Source: Planctomycetota bacterium
GTDB lineage: Bacteria; Planctomycetota; UBA1135; GCA-002686595
Direction of reading: 5' to 3'
Length of the DNA: 35,756 bases
NCBI GenBank assembly: GCA_029248265.1
Contig: JAQWJQ010000019.1
Coordinates: 1-35,756, forward strand
Both the position numbers and the translations under genes were made by a program. The notes beneath the pieces were generated by a model. That model was not told where the DNA came from, searched no databases, and worked only from the letters and a program-made list of their open reading frames with translations. Each line of letters starts with the position of its first letter. Position 1 is the stretch's first letter. This document shows, piece by piece, positions 1 through 8,211 of the stretch.

Positions 1-815
1 GCTTCATCTCCAACGTCAGCCACGAGCTCAAGACCCCCATCGCGGTGCTCCTGACCGAGGCGAGGCGGCTCCAACTCCAGGAGCGTGACACGCAGGAGCT
101 GACGGGGTTCGTGGGCGACGTCGCCGAGCAGATGGCGCGCCTGGGCAAGATCGTCGAGAGCTTCTTGACCCTCGCGCGCATCGACTACGAGGAGCGGCTG
201 CGCAAGTTCGAGGACTTCTGGTTCCACGACCTCCTGCTGGAATCCGTGCGCAGGACGAGGGCTCAGGCGTCGACCCACGAGGTCCACGTCGACCTCGAAC
301 TCCCGGAGGGCACGGATTACTTCGACCGCCCCAGCTGGGGCGACCCGGAGCTCATCTCCTCAGCGGTCGAGAACCTCATTCGTAACGCGATCCGCTTCTC
401 TCCGGCGGGCACCAGCGTGCGGGTCACCCTCCACCCCGACCCCGAGGTGGTGGCCGAGGTCGCCGACGGCGAGCCTTCGCCCTCCCCACGCAAGGGAGCC
501 CGCGTGAGCGTGTCCGACGAGGGGCCCGGGATGCCGCAGGAGCTCCTCGCCACGGTCTTCGAGCCGTTCAAGCAGGCCGACTCCGAGCAATCGAGGGGCA
601 CGGGCCTCGGACTCGCCATCGCTCACCGCGTGGCGACGCTCCACAAGGGATCGATCCGCGCCATGAACCAGCCGCCTCGGAATGAGCAGGGGCCGGGGGG
701 CTGCACGGTCGAGATCTGCGTTCCGTTCCTCTCGGAACAGGACTGGGGTCCCAGGGAAGGGCAGCTCGAGGCGGCGCCATCGGCTGCGACGAACGACCCG
801 ATGAAGGAGACTTGA
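1..815 (+). CDS. Sensor histidine kinase, C-terminal part (5' end outside window)
   Basis: The reading frame is open from base 3 and its true start lies upstream of the window. The first visible residues, FISNVSHELKTPIAVL, are a HisKA H-box; the phospho-accepting His is encoded at 21-23. The HATPase domain follows with an N-box (ENLIRNAIRFSP), a G1 box (DEGPGMP), an F box (VFEPFKQ) and a G2 box (GTGLGLAIAHRV). The protein is therefore the catalytic core of a membrane-type sensor kinase that autophosphorylates and passes phosphate to a response regulator. The sensor domain, any membrane segments and the partner regulator are not visible. About 45 residues after the G2 box form a low-complexity tail ending MKET. 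The next gene, hemE, starts 109 bases later behind its own promoter-like sequence, so co-transcription is not required. The signal sensed cannot be inferred. Confidence 0.93.
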   Translation, partial: FISNVSHELKTPIAVLLTEARRLQLQERDTQELTGFVGDVAEQMARLGKIVESFLTLARIDYEERLRKFEDFWFHDLLLESVRRTRAQASTHEVHVDLELPEGTDYFDRPSWGDPELISSAVENLIRNAIRFSPAGTSVRVTLHPDPEVVAEVADGEPSPSPRKGARVSVSDEGPGMPQELLATVFEPFKQADSEQSRGTGLGLAIAHRVATLHKGSIRAMNQPPRNEQGPGGCTVEICVPFLSEQDWGPREGQLEAAPSAATNDPMKET

Positions 816-867
816 GAGGAGTCGGCCCAGACCACGACGACTCCCACAAGGCGCCCCGAGGGCGTCC

Positions 868-873
868 TATAAT
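868..873 (+). promoter_or_regulatory. Sigma-70-type -10 element of the haem cluster
   Basis: A perfect TATAAT sits in the 109-base gap before hemE, in otherwise GC-rich DNA. A hexamer 17 bases upstream (CACAAG, 845-850) is a poor -35 match. A start near 880 would give a leader of about 45 bases before the hemE ATG. It is the best candidate for the main promoter of the haem genes. Confidence 0.55.
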
Positions 874-883
874 CGAGAGCCGA

Positions 884-902
884 GGGGGCGTCCCACGCCC
901 CC
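884..902 (+). other. GC hairpin in the hemE leader
   Basis: GGGGGCG and CGCCCCC form a perfect 7-bp stem around TCCCA, between the TATAAT and the hemE start. There is no T-run, so it is a weak terminator candidate for the kinase gene. If transcription starts near 880 it would be at the 5' end of the hem mRNA, where it could affect stability or translation. Function is not shown. Confidence 0.4.
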
Positions 903-924
903 GGACCAGCTCCCCCCCACGCTC

Positions 925-1962
925 ATGAATTCCAGATCACGATTCCTCGCCGCGTGCCGTCGCGAAGAGACAGATCGTCCCCCGGCGTGGATGATGCGCC
1001 AGGCAGGCCGCTACCTGCCCGAGTACCGAGAGGTCCGGAGCGGGTCCAGCTTCCTCGGGATGGTCCACGACCCATCACGCGCGAGCGAGGTCACGCTCCA
1101 GCCGATCCGCCGCTACGGCATGGACGCCGCCGTGATCTTCTGCGACATCCTCGTCCCCCCCGCGGGGATGGGACAAGGTGTCGACTTCATCGAAGGCCAG
1201 GGCCCAGTCCTCGAGCCCGCCGTGCGTAGCGCCGCCGACGTCGACGGGCTCCGAGACTTTGACGCCCAGGACGCCACAGGCTTCCTGGGAGACTCCATCC
1301 GCGCGGTGCGCGAGGGCCTTGGGGACGAGCGCGCCATCATCGGGTTCTGCGGCGCGCCGTTCACCGTGGCGAGCTACATGGTCGAGGGACGCTCCTCACG
1401 CAACTTCGAGCACACGAAGAAGATGATGCTCGGCGAGCCGGAGACCTTCGACCGCCTCCTGACCCGGGTCGTCGACAACTCCCTCGGCTACCTGCGCATG
1501 CAGGTTGAGGCTGGCGCAGACGTCCTCCAGATCTTCGATTCCTGGGGCGGCGCCCTGTCCGCCGAGGTGTACCGCGCGCGCATCTTGCCCCACGTGGAAC
1601 GCCTCGTCTCCGAGGCCCGCGGCTTCGGAGTCCCCGTGATCCTCTACGTGAACGGCTGCCATCACCTGCTGGAGGTCATGGCCGACAGCGGTGCCGAGGT
1701 GCTCGGCATCGACTGGCGCATCGACGCGCGCGAGGCCATCGACCGCGTGGGGAAGCGGGTCGCCCTGCAGGGGAACCTCGACCCCTGCACCCTCTTCGCG
1801 CCGCCCGATGTCGTCCGGGCCGAGGCGCAGCGCGTGCTCGACAGCTTCAAGGGACAGCGCGGCTACATCTTCAACCTCGGCAGCGGCATCCTGCCCAAGA
1901 CCCCCCTCGACAGCGTCCAGGCCCTCTGGGACACCGTCCTTGATGGAGGCCACAGCGCGTGA
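925..1962 (+). CDS. hemE: Uroporphyrinogen decarboxylase
   Basis: 345 residues, the usual length for HemE. It decarboxylates the four acetate side chains of uroporphyrinogen III to give coproporphyrinogen III in the cytoplasm. The family signature near the N-terminus (PPAWMMRQAGRYLPEYR, about residues 19-35) carries the substrate-binding Arg residues. FCGAPFTVASYMVEG and FDSWGGALS are further conserved blocks, and GNLDPCTLFAP near residue 285 is also typical. The ATG was chosen because MNSRSRFLAACRREETDRPP matches the normal HemE N-terminus; no Shine-Dalgarno sequence precedes it. It is the first gene of the haem cluster, and its stop overlaps the hemN GTG by 4 bases (GTGA), implying coupled translation. 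Confidence 0.97.
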   Translation: MNSRSRFLAACRREETDRPPAWMMRQAGRYLPEYREVRSGSSFLGMVHDPSRASEVTLQPIRRYGMDAAVIFCDILVPPAGMGQGVDFIEGQGPVLEPAVRSAADVDGLRDFDAQDATGFLGDSIRAVREGLGDERAIIGFCGAPFTVASYMVEGRSSRNFEHTKKMMLGEPETFDRLLTRVVDNSLGYLRMQVEAGADVLQIFDSWGGALSAEVYRARILPHVERLVSEARGFGVPVILYVNGCHHLLEVMADSGAEVLGIDWRIDAREAIDRVGKRVALQGNLDPCTLFAPPDVVRAEAQRVLDSFKGQRGYIFNLGSGILPKTPLDSVQALWDTVLDGGHSA

Positions 1963-3371
1963 AGGCGAGGCTCGAGGTCCCCAAAGAGCTCCTCGCTCGA
2001 TACGCGACGTCGGCGCCGCGCTACACCTCCTACCCCACCGCTGTCGACTGGGAGAAGGACCCCGAGCGAGCCTTCGACCCGACGACCTACGGGGAGCGCC
2101 TCGCCGCCGCCGCCACCGCGCGGCCCGACGAGGCCATCTCGCTGTACACCCACATCCCGTACTGCGCCGAGCTCTGCTTGTTCTGCGGGTGCAACGTGCA
2201 GATCTCCCGGTCGGCGGAGCGGCGTGAGCGATACCTCGAGGCCGTCGAGCAAGAGCTCGGGTTCATCGAGCAGACCGGCATCCAGGGGCGCGCGGTCAAG
2301 CAGTTCCACTGGGGCGGCGGCACCCCCACCAGCCTCGACCCCGATCAACTGGAGCGACTCTTCGGCTCGATCACGTCACGCTTCCGCATGGCAGAGGGCG
2401 CCGAGGTCTCCATCGAGGTGGACCCGCGGGTCACCACCCCCGAGCAGATCGAGCGCCTCGCCGCCCTCGGCTTCAACCGGATCTCCATGGGGGTCCAGGA
2501 CTTCGAGCCAGATGTCCAGCAGGCCATCAAGCGCGTCCAGTCCGAGGAGTTGACGCGCAACATCATCCAGAGCGCCAGGGAAGCGGGCATGAGGTCGGTG
2601 AACATCGACCTCATCTATGGTCTCCCCCACCAGACCCGAGACGGCTTCAAGCGCACCGTCGAGACGACCCTCGACATCGCCCCCGAGCGCGTCGCGCTCT
2701 TCCACTACGCTCACGTGCCCTGGATGAAGAAGCACCAGGCGGCCATGGACGTCGACGCCATGCCCTCGGCGGAGGAGAAGCTGGACCTGTTCGCGGACTC
2801 CATCGACGCCTTCGATGGGGCGGGATACGTCTACCTGGGGCTCGACCACTTCGCCCTCCCAGAGGACGAGCTGAGCGTCGCCGCCGCCGACGGGTCCTTG
2901 CACCGGAACTTCATGGGCTACACCACCCAGCGGGGCCGCGAGATGGTGTCCCTCGGGGTCTCCTCCATCGGTGAAGTCGACGGCTGCTACGTCCAAAACA
3001 TCGCCAACGAGCCGGAGTACGTCCGGGACGTGGCCGAGCGCGGCTTCGCGACCTATCGGGGGCACGCCATGACCCCCGAGGATCAGCTGCGCCGCGACAT
3101 CATCCTCGAGCTGATGTGCAACGGCAGGATCGATAAGCGGCGCATCGAGGCGGAGCACAGCGTCGACTTCGACGCGACGTTCTCCCTCGAGCTCGACGAG
3201 CTCAAGGTCCCCGCCACGGACGGCCTCGTGACGCTCGGCACGGATCTCATCCAGCTCACGCCTGTGGGCCAGGTCCTGATGCGCAACATCGCCGCCCCCT
3301 TCGACCGCTATCTCCGCGAGCGTAAGGCCCGCGGCGAGACCGGGAAGTCCACGTTCTCAAAGACGCTCTGA
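1959..3371 (+). CDS. hemN: Oxygen-independent coproporphyrinogen III oxidase (radical SAM)
   Basis: 470 residues. HemN uses S-adenosylmethionine radical chemistry to convert coproporphyrinogen III to protoporphyrinogen IX without oxygen. The 4Fe-4S motif is complete: C69-x3-C73-x2-C76-x-C78 in YCAELCLFCGC, where the extra CGC cysteine is typical of true HemN. GGGTPTSL, SIEVDPR, GVQDFEPDVQQAIKRVQ and NIDLIYGLPHQT follow in the family order. The C-terminal HemN domain is present (GRIDKRRIEAEHSVDF). The GTG start overlaps the hemE stop. Only 4 bases separate it from the next gene. Length and the CGC motif argue for HemN over the haem chaperone HemW. The cell can thus make haem when oxygen is scarce. 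Confidence 0.96.
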   Translation: MKARLEVPKELLARYATSAPRYTSYPTAVDWEKDPERAFDPTTYGERLAAAATARPDEAISLYTHIPYCAELCLFCGCNVQISRSAERRERYLEAVEQELGFIEQTGIQGRAVKQFHWGGGTPTSLDPDQLERLFGSITSRFRMAEGAEVSIEVDPRVTTPEQIERLAALGFNRISMGVQDFEPDVQQAIKRVQSEELTRNIIQSAREAGMRSVNIDLIYGLPHQTRDGFKRTVETTLDIAPERVALFHYAHVPWMKKHQAAMDVDAMPSAEEKLDLFADSIDAFDGAGYVYLGLDHFALPEDELSVAAADGSLHRNFMGYTTQRGREMVSLGVSSIGEVDGCYVQNIANEPEYVRDVAERGFATYRGHAMTPEDQLRRDIILELMCNGRIDKRRIEAEHSVDFDATFSLELDELKVPATDGLVTLGTDLIQLTPVGQVLMRNIAAPFDRYLRERKARGETGKSTFSKTL

Positions 3372-3375
3372 CGCC

Positions 3376-4917
3376 ATGTCCACCGAGGCCGCCAGCGACA
3401 GCCGCGACATGAACGACGTGATCGTCGTGGGCGCCGGGTTAACCGGGCTCGCGTGCGCGCTGGAGCTCCAAGCCCGCGGCTTACGCGTGCTCGTCCTTGA
3501 GGCCACGAGGCGCGCCGGCGGCGTCGTAGGGACCGGCGAGCGCAACGGCTTCCTGTTCGAGAGCGGACCGAACACGGTCCCCGCCAGCGCCAAGCACGTG
3601 CGTGAGGCCGCCGAGCGGCTCGGCCTCAGCGACAAGCTGATCACCTCCAACCAGGAGGCCAAGCGGCGCTATCTGTTCAAGGACGGCGGCCTCCACGAGC
3701 TTCCGAGCTCGCCCATGTCGCTGCTGCGGACCCCGCTGCTGTCGACACGCGCCAAGCTGAAGATCCTCTCGGAGCCCCTCCGCCGCTTTCGCTCGCCCGC
3801 GAGCGAGGCTGAGCCGACCTTCGAGGCGTTCCTCTCCGAGCGTATCGGTCGTGAGGCCGCCCGCACGCTGGCCGGGGCCTTCGTCCGGGGCGTCTACGCC
3901 GCTGAGATCGAGGAACTCGGCGCGCGCAGCGCCTTCCCGCGGATGCACTCCCTGTGCACGGAGAGCGGCGGCCTGGTCCGAGGCATGCTGGCCCAAGGGC
4001 GCAGGACGCGGAGAGCGCGCGACGCCGGCGAACCGCTCCTCCCGGGCCCCCGCACCTCCCCCGGTGACCTGATTTCCTTCCAAGGGGGCTTCAGGACGCT
4101 GATCGACGGCTACCACCGCGCCCTCGACGGTGCCCTCTCCCTGACGACGGCCGTGGCGGAGATCGACCGTGGACCTGGGGGGTGGCGCGCGGTCCTCGAG
4201 AGCGGTGAGTCCCTCGCGTGCCGCGACCTCGTGCTCGCGACGCCGGCCCCCGCGACCTACCCGCTGGTCGCGCTCTGCGCCCCCGAACGACTGAACCTCG
4301 ACGCGCTCCTGGAGTTGGAGCACGCGGCGGTCACCGCCGTCCACCTCGGGCTCGAAAACGTGACGCTCCCGCCCGGGTTCGGGTTCCTCGTCCCGCCCGA
4401 CGAGGAGGCGCGTCGCGACCCTCGAACCCCTGGGGTGCTCGGCACGCTCTTCACCTCACGCCTCTTCAACGACCGCGCACCGTCGGGTACCTCGTCGGTC
4501 ACCTCCATGTTCCGGGGGGGCGACGTCGCGGACCTCGTCGGGGACTCCCTCGTGGACCGCGCCCTGATCGAACTCGAGCGAGCGCTCGCCGGCTATCGGT
4601 CCAGCCACCCAGACGTGGCCGCCCCCGCAGGGGCGCCCAGGGTGGTCGCCTCCCTCGTGCAGCGCTGGACGAATGTCATCCCGCGCTACGCGCCGGAGCA
4701 CGACCGACGCATGGCCCAACTCGTCGCCGGCTGCGCGCGGCACCTCCCGGGCTTGCACCTCGCAGGGAGCTACATCGGAGGCGTCTCCGTGGACGACAGG
4801 ATTCGCACGGGGACCCTGGTCGCCTCCGCCGCCGCCCAGCGCCTCTCCCACGTGGCGGGACGCGACGGCGCGTCATCCGCCCCCACCACCCCACCGAAGC
4901 GCGGCGAGGTCTCATGA
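3376..4917 (+). CDS. hemY: Protoporphyrinogen oxidase, HemY-type flavoprotein
   Basis: 513 residues. It has an N-terminal FAD-binding Rossmann motif (VVGAGLTGLACALELQ, near residues 16-31) with an acidic end (VLVLEA), then ESGPNTVPAS, typical of HemY/PPOX amine-oxidase-fold enzymes. The C-terminal FAD block is HLAGSYIGGVSVDDRIRTG. It oxidises protoporphyrinogen IX to protoporphyrin IX with oxygen or another acceptor. The related CgoX acts on coproporphyrinogen III in the coproporphyrin pathway; hemN next door favours the protoporphyrin route, but hemH/hemQ are not in view to settle this. The stop overlaps the next gene as ATGA. The proposed ATG is 4 bases after hemN; an internal ATG at 3409 (MNDVIVVGAG) would remove 11 residues and is also plausible. 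Confidence 0.93.
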   Translation: MSTEAASDSRDMNDVIVVGAGLTGLACALELQARGLRVLVLEATRRAGGVVGTGERNGFLFESGPNTVPASAKHVREAAERLGLSDKLITSNQEAKRRYLFKDGGLHELPSSPMSLLRTPLLSTRAKLKILSEPLRRFRSPASEAEPTFEAFLSERIGREAARTLAGAFVRGVYAAEIEELGARSAFPRMHSLCTESGGLVRGMLAQGRRTRRARDAGEPLLPGPRTSPGDLISFQGGFRTLIDGYHRALDGALSLTTAVAEIDRGPGGWRAVLESGESLACRDLVLATPAPATYPLVALCAPERLNLDALLELEHAAVTAVHLGLENVTLPPGFGFLVPPDEEARRDPRTPGVLGTLFTSRLFNDRAPSGTSSVTSMFRGGDVADLVGDSLVDRALIELERALAGYRSSHPDVAAPAGAPRVVASLVQRWTNVIPRYAPEHDRRMAQLVAGCARHLPGLHLAGSYIGGVSVDDRIRTGTLVASAAAQRLSHVAGRDGASSAPTTPPKRGEVS

Positions 4918-5750
4918 GCCAGCAGCTTGTCCAGGCGCTCTCCGTCGCGCTCCCGAGCCTCTACCTGTTCCTTGGGGTCCTCTACGGGATGTCCTTCGCG
5001 GGGGACCGAGAGCCCCCCATCGGGCGCGCCCGCCGCGCGCTGGTCCTCTCGACCCTCCTGCTCCACGCGTGCGTCTTCTTGGTCCTCGGCGACGCCTCAG
5101 GTGGGTTCCCGCGCCTCGACGTCTGGCTCTCCCTCTCCGCCGTCGCCCTCGTCGTGGTCTCGCTGTTCTCGTGCGTGACCCTCCGTCAGCAGCAGCCGAC
5201 CGTCGCGGCGATCGTCTTCATCGCGGCCTTCGTGCTCCAGCTCAGCGCGAGCATGTTCGGCCCCCTGGAGCCGCTCACCCACCGGGGCCCCTCGAACGTG
5301 GTCACGATCATGCACGTGCTGACCGTGGTGCTGGCCAGCGCCGCGGTGGTCCTCTCGGGTCTTTACGGGTTCCTCTACCTGCTCCTCCTCCGACAGATGC
5401 AGCGCCAGACCTTCGGCGCCCTCTTCCGCCGGCTCCCCGACCTCCGCCAGCTGTCGCGTATGACGCGGCTCTCCGCCCTCGCGGGGTTCTTCGGCCTGCT
5501 CCTCGGGGTGAACGTCGGCATCGCCATGGCGCACAGCCGCGGCGTGGAGGGGTTCGGGTACACGGACTCGTTCGTCCTGAGCATGCTCGCCGTCTGCTTC
5601 CACTTCGGGCTGATCGCCTTCTCCAAGCGCATCCCCGGGATCACGGCCAGCCGCGCCAGCTGGGCCGCGGTGGGCGGCCTGATCCTGCTGCTCGCTGCGC
5701 TGATCATGTCCACCGTCCTCCCCGAGGCCTCGTTCCACTCCCTGGATTGA
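4914..5750 (+). CDS. HemX/CcsA-like multipass membrane protein (cytochrome c assembly family)
   Basis: 278 residues, almost entirely hydrophobic, with about eight predicted membrane segments. The first is LVQALSVALPSLYLFLGVLYG and the last GGLILLLAALIMSTVL. Histidines inside or beside helices (TIMHVLTVVLASAAVVLSG, AVCFHFGLIAF) fit haem-ligand positions of the CcsA/HemX/YpjD family. The strict WWD haem-handling motif of CcmC/CcsA is not obvious, so a HemX-like role is at least as likely as cytochrome c synthesis. In Bacillus the hemX gene lies directly next to hemA and affects glutamyl-tRNA reductase; here it is also directly before hemA (3-base gap). The frame is open far upstream inside hemY, but the ATG at 4914 is chosen for the ATGA overlap and because it opens the first membrane helix. 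Confidence 0.82.
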   Translation: MSQQLVQALSVALPSLYLFLGVLYGMSFAGDREPPIGRARRALVLSTLLLHACVFLVLGDASGGFPRLDVWLSLSAVALVVVSLFSCVTLRQQQPTVAAIVFIAAFVLQLSASMFGPLEPLTHRGPSNVVTIMHVLTVVLASAAVVLSGLYGFLYLLLLRQMQRQTFGALFRRLPDLRQLSRMTRLSALAGFFGLLLGVNVGIAMAHSRGVEGFGYTDSFVLSMLAVCFHFGLIAFSKRIPGITASRASWAAVGGLILLLAALIMSTVLPEASFHSLD

Positions 5751-5753
5751 CCG

Positions 5754-7001
5754 ATGCACGCCATCGATGACCTCATCCTTGTGGGAATGTCCCAGCGAAC
5801 CGCGCCTGTCGCGGTGCGTGAGCAGTACGCGGTGACCGAGGGGGACGCGACCGCGCTCCTCCACCAGCTCCAACAGGGCGGGCTCCTCGACGAGGGCGTG
5901 ATCCTGTCGACCTGCAACCGCACGGAGATCCTGGCCTCCACCGCGGACGGCACGCAGGGTGCCATGGCGCTCCACGGCGCCCTGTTCCGGAACGCGGACC
6001 CGCAGCACGTGTACAGCTACCGCGGCGTGGAGGCGATCATGCACCTGTTCCGCGTGGCCAGCGGCCTCGACAGCCTCGTGCTCGGCGAGACCGAGATCCT
6101 CGGTCAGCTCAAGCGGAGCCTCGAGGCAGGCCTCACCGGCCGGCTCCTCACGCCCCTCTATGAGCAGGCCATCACGGTGGGCAAGCGCGTGCGCCGCGAG
6201 ACCTCGATCGGTGAGGGCAGCCTCTCCGTCGCGCGCGTCGGCATCGAGGTCGCGGCGCGCGCCATCGGCCGCTTCGACCGGAGCCGCGCCATCGTGGTCG
6301 GGGCCGGAGAGACCGGAATGCTGGTGGCCCTGAACCTGACCTCCGCGGGCATCAAGAGCCTGTGCCTGATGAACCGGACCCCGGAGCGCTCGGCCGCGGC
6401 CGCGGCCCAGCTCGGCGGCGCCGTGGAGTCCATGGGCCTCGAGCGGCTCACCGAGCAGTTCGAGTCCGCAGACCTCGCCGTCGTCTGCGTGGACGGGGCC
6501 CAGCCCCTCGTGGAGGCCGCATCGCTCGACCGGAAGGCCCTCTCCAAGCGCGACCAGCCGCTGGTCGTCCTCGACCTCTCCGTGCCGCGCGCGGTGGACC
6601 CCCAGGTCGCCGCCCTGGATGGAGTCATCCTCTACGACCTCGATGCGCTCCTCCCCGTGGTGGAGGAGCACCGCGCCAGCCGCGCCGCCGCCGCGGAGGA
6701 GGTGACGCCGATCCTGATCAGCGAGGTCCACAAGTTCCTCAGCCTGCGCACCTTCGCCGCCTTCACCCCCGCGATCGAGGAGCTCAAGAGCGGCTTCGCC
6801 GAGGAGCGCGAGCGGCTCCTGGATCAAATGGGGGGCGGGCCGTCCGCCCGGGAGTTGGAGCTGGCCCACGCCATGGAGCGACAGCTCCTACACCTGGCCC
6901 TCTCCCAGCTCAAGGAGAGCGCGAGGCAGACCCAGTCGACCGCGACGCTCGAGCGGGCCTACCTGCGCTTCGTCAACGGGCTCCCCAGCGACGCCGACTG
7001 A
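5754..7001 (+). CDS. hemA: Glutamyl-tRNA reductase
   Basis: 415 residues, normal for HemA. It reduces glutamyl-tRNA(Glu) with NADPH to glutamate-1-semialdehyde, the first committed step of the C5 tetrapyrrole pathway. The catalytic Cys is C54 in LSTCNRTEIL. The substrate block SGLDSLVLGETEILGQLK and the NADPH Rossmann motif VVGAGETGMLVALNL are intact, and a C-terminal helical dimerisation domain follows. It is usually the regulated enzyme of the pathway; no leader or regulatory site of its own is apparent because it starts 3 bases after the HemX-like gene. A small GC hairpin (7005-7019, GCCCGC/GCGGGC) lies just after the stop. After it comes a 153-base gap, the first real break in the cluster. 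Confidence 0.97.
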   Translation: MHAIDDLILVGMSQRTAPVAVREQYAVTEGDATALLHQLQQGGLLDEGVILSTCNRTEILASTADGTQGAMALHGALFRNADPQHVYSYRGVEAIMHLFRVASGLDSLVLGETEILGQLKRSLEAGLTGRLLTPLYEQAITVGKRVRRETSIGEGSLSVARVGIEVAARAIGRFDRSRAIVVGAGETGMLVALNLTSAGIKSLCLMNRTPERSAAAAAQLGGAVESMGLERLTEQFESADLAVVCVDGAQPLVEAASLDRKALSKRDQPLVVLDLSVPRAVDPQVAALDGVILYDLDALLPVVEEHRASRAAAAEEVTPILISEVHKFLSLRTFAAFTPAIEELKSGFAEERERLLDQMGGGPSARELELAHAMERQLLHLALSQLKESARQTQSTATLERAYLRFVNGLPSDAD

Positions 7002-7142
7002 GCAGCCCGCGACGCGGGCCACCGACGGCCGCCAGCCGCCCCACCGAGGGCCACGCAGGAGCGCCTGACGCAGGAGCCGCGGATCCGCGGGGAGGCCCCG
7101 TGGCCCCCTGGCTTCTCCAGGGCAGGGATAGCCCAGTCCGCG

Positions 7143-7148
7143 TATCTT
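7143..7148 (+). promoter_or_regulatory. Putative -10 (TATCTT) for a leaderless DUF3500 mRNA
   Basis: TATCTT is followed by exactly 6 bases and the ATG at 7155. A start 6-8 bases after a -10 falls on the ATG itself. No -35 is recognisable and no Shine-Dalgarno sequence is present. The same spacing recurs before five other genes here. The rest of the 153-base gap holds only GC-rich dyads (7005-7019; CCGCGGATCCGCGG near 7077-7090). Confidence 0.45.
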
Positions 7149-7154
7149 CCAGTC

Positions 7155-8189
7155 ATGAAAGCCGGCACCTGGATCCACCGCGCCGCCCCCGCAGCGGGCT
7201 GCTTCGCCATCGCACTCCTGTCGGCCGCCGCCGCTCGCGTGGAGCCCTCCGCCCCCGACAGCGTCGCAGACAAGATGGCCCAGAGGGCTCAGGCGATGCT
7301 CGCCGCGCTCCCGGGCGACCTCAGCGCCCGCGCGACGACCGCCCACGCGGACCCCGAGCGCACCCTGTGGGCCTTCGGTCCGGTGCAGCGCGCGGGCCTC
7401 GCGATCGGCGCCCTTGATGTGGGGCAGGTGAAGGCGCTCGAGGCCCTGCTCGACACCGCCCTCTCCGCAGAGGGCATGACCATGTGGCGGCAGGTCCGGC
7501 AGCTGGAGCGAGAGCTTCGGCGCCTGGAGTCCACCCCCGAACGGGTCGCGGCCCACCGCGACCCGGACCTCTACTGGCTCCGCGTCTACGGCGACCCCGA
7601 CCCTGCCCAGCGTTGGTCCTGGCGCTTCGAGGGGCACCACCTCGCCCTGCACGTGGACTGCCGCCCTGGGCGCACGCCGAGCATCACCCCGCTCTTCGTG
7701 GGCGCGAGTCCCGGCATCACCGCGGGGCAGGAGGCGCGCGCGGACGGCGAGGAGATCGAGGCCACCGTCGATGTCCTCGGCGCCCTGAACCAGGCCTACC
7801 AGGCGGCGCTCGAGCTGGGCGGGGACACCCTCCCGGGGTCGGAGGCCCCGCGCCCCAGGGACATCAGGATGGGGCCCGGCGGTGACACCCTGCCCGCCAA
7901 GGATGGCGTCTCCCTCGCCGACCTCTCCCCCGAGGTCCGGGACCAGCTCACGACCCTGCTCACGACCTACCTCGAGCTGGTCGACGAGCCCCTGCGCGCG
8001 CCCTACCACTTCGACCCCCAGCGAGCGAGCGCCGTACGCTTCATGCGCTGGGGCGAGGGCGGCCTGAACGGCGCGCGCGCCTGGACGCTGCTCACCCCAC
8101 GGTTCGCGCTCGAGTTGTTCACGACAGAAGGGCCCAACCACGTCCACACCGTCCTCCGCGACATCGACCGGGACTTCGGAGGCAAGTAG
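7155..8189 (+). CDS. Secreted DUF3500-family protein inside the haem cluster
   Basis: 344 residues. A signal peptide is likely (a basic start, then AAGCFAIALLSAAAARVEPS). The body matches what I recall of DUF3500: RWSWRFEGHHLALHVDC in the middle, FVGASPGI after it, and a C-terminal block ending in FTTEGPNHVHTVLRDIDRDFGGK, where DUF3500 proteins have NHIHTVWRD..DFG. The biochemical function of the family is unknown to me. It interrupts the haem gene order between hemA and hemC with a 153-base gap before it and only 22 bases after it. It could therefore drive hemC-hemD transcription from its own promoter. Two imperfect GGDTLP repeats occur near residues 221 and 241. An outright link to tetrapyrroles is not supported by sequence; co-location is the only clue. 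Confidence 0.8.
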   Translation: MKAGTWIHRAAPAAGCFAIALLSAAAARVEPSAPDSVADKMAQRAQAMLAALPGDLSARATTAHADPERTLWAFGPVQRAGLAIGALDVGQVKALEALLDTALSAEGMTMWRQVRQLERELRRLESTPERVAAHRDPDLYWLRVYGDPDPAQRWSWRFEGHHLALHVDCRPGRTPSITPLFVGASPGITAGQEARADGEEIEATVDVLGALNQAYQAALELGGDTLPGSEAPRPRDIRMGPGGDTLPAKDGVSLADLSPEVRDQLTTLLTTYLELVDEPLRAPYHFDPQRASAVRFMRWGEGGLNGARAWTLLTPRFALELFTTEGPNHVHTVLRDIDRDFGGK

Positions 8190-8211
8190 CCACACCCGTC
8201 CCCCAGACGCC

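Noticed and set aside
868-880. TATAAT before hemE as another leaderless promoter
   Set aside because: No start codon lies 6-8 bases downstream; the HemE N-terminus clearly begins at 925, so this promoter would give a leader of about 45 bases.
4218-4913. A long N-terminal extension of the HemX-like protein
   Set aside because: The extension is an Arg/Pro-rich shadow of hemY; the ATG at 4914 gives the ATGA overlap and the first membrane helix.
5097-6869. A 590-codon minus-strand open frame opposite the hemX-like gene and hemA
   Set aside because: It is a GC-driven shadow of two well-supported genes, with repetitive charged sequence.
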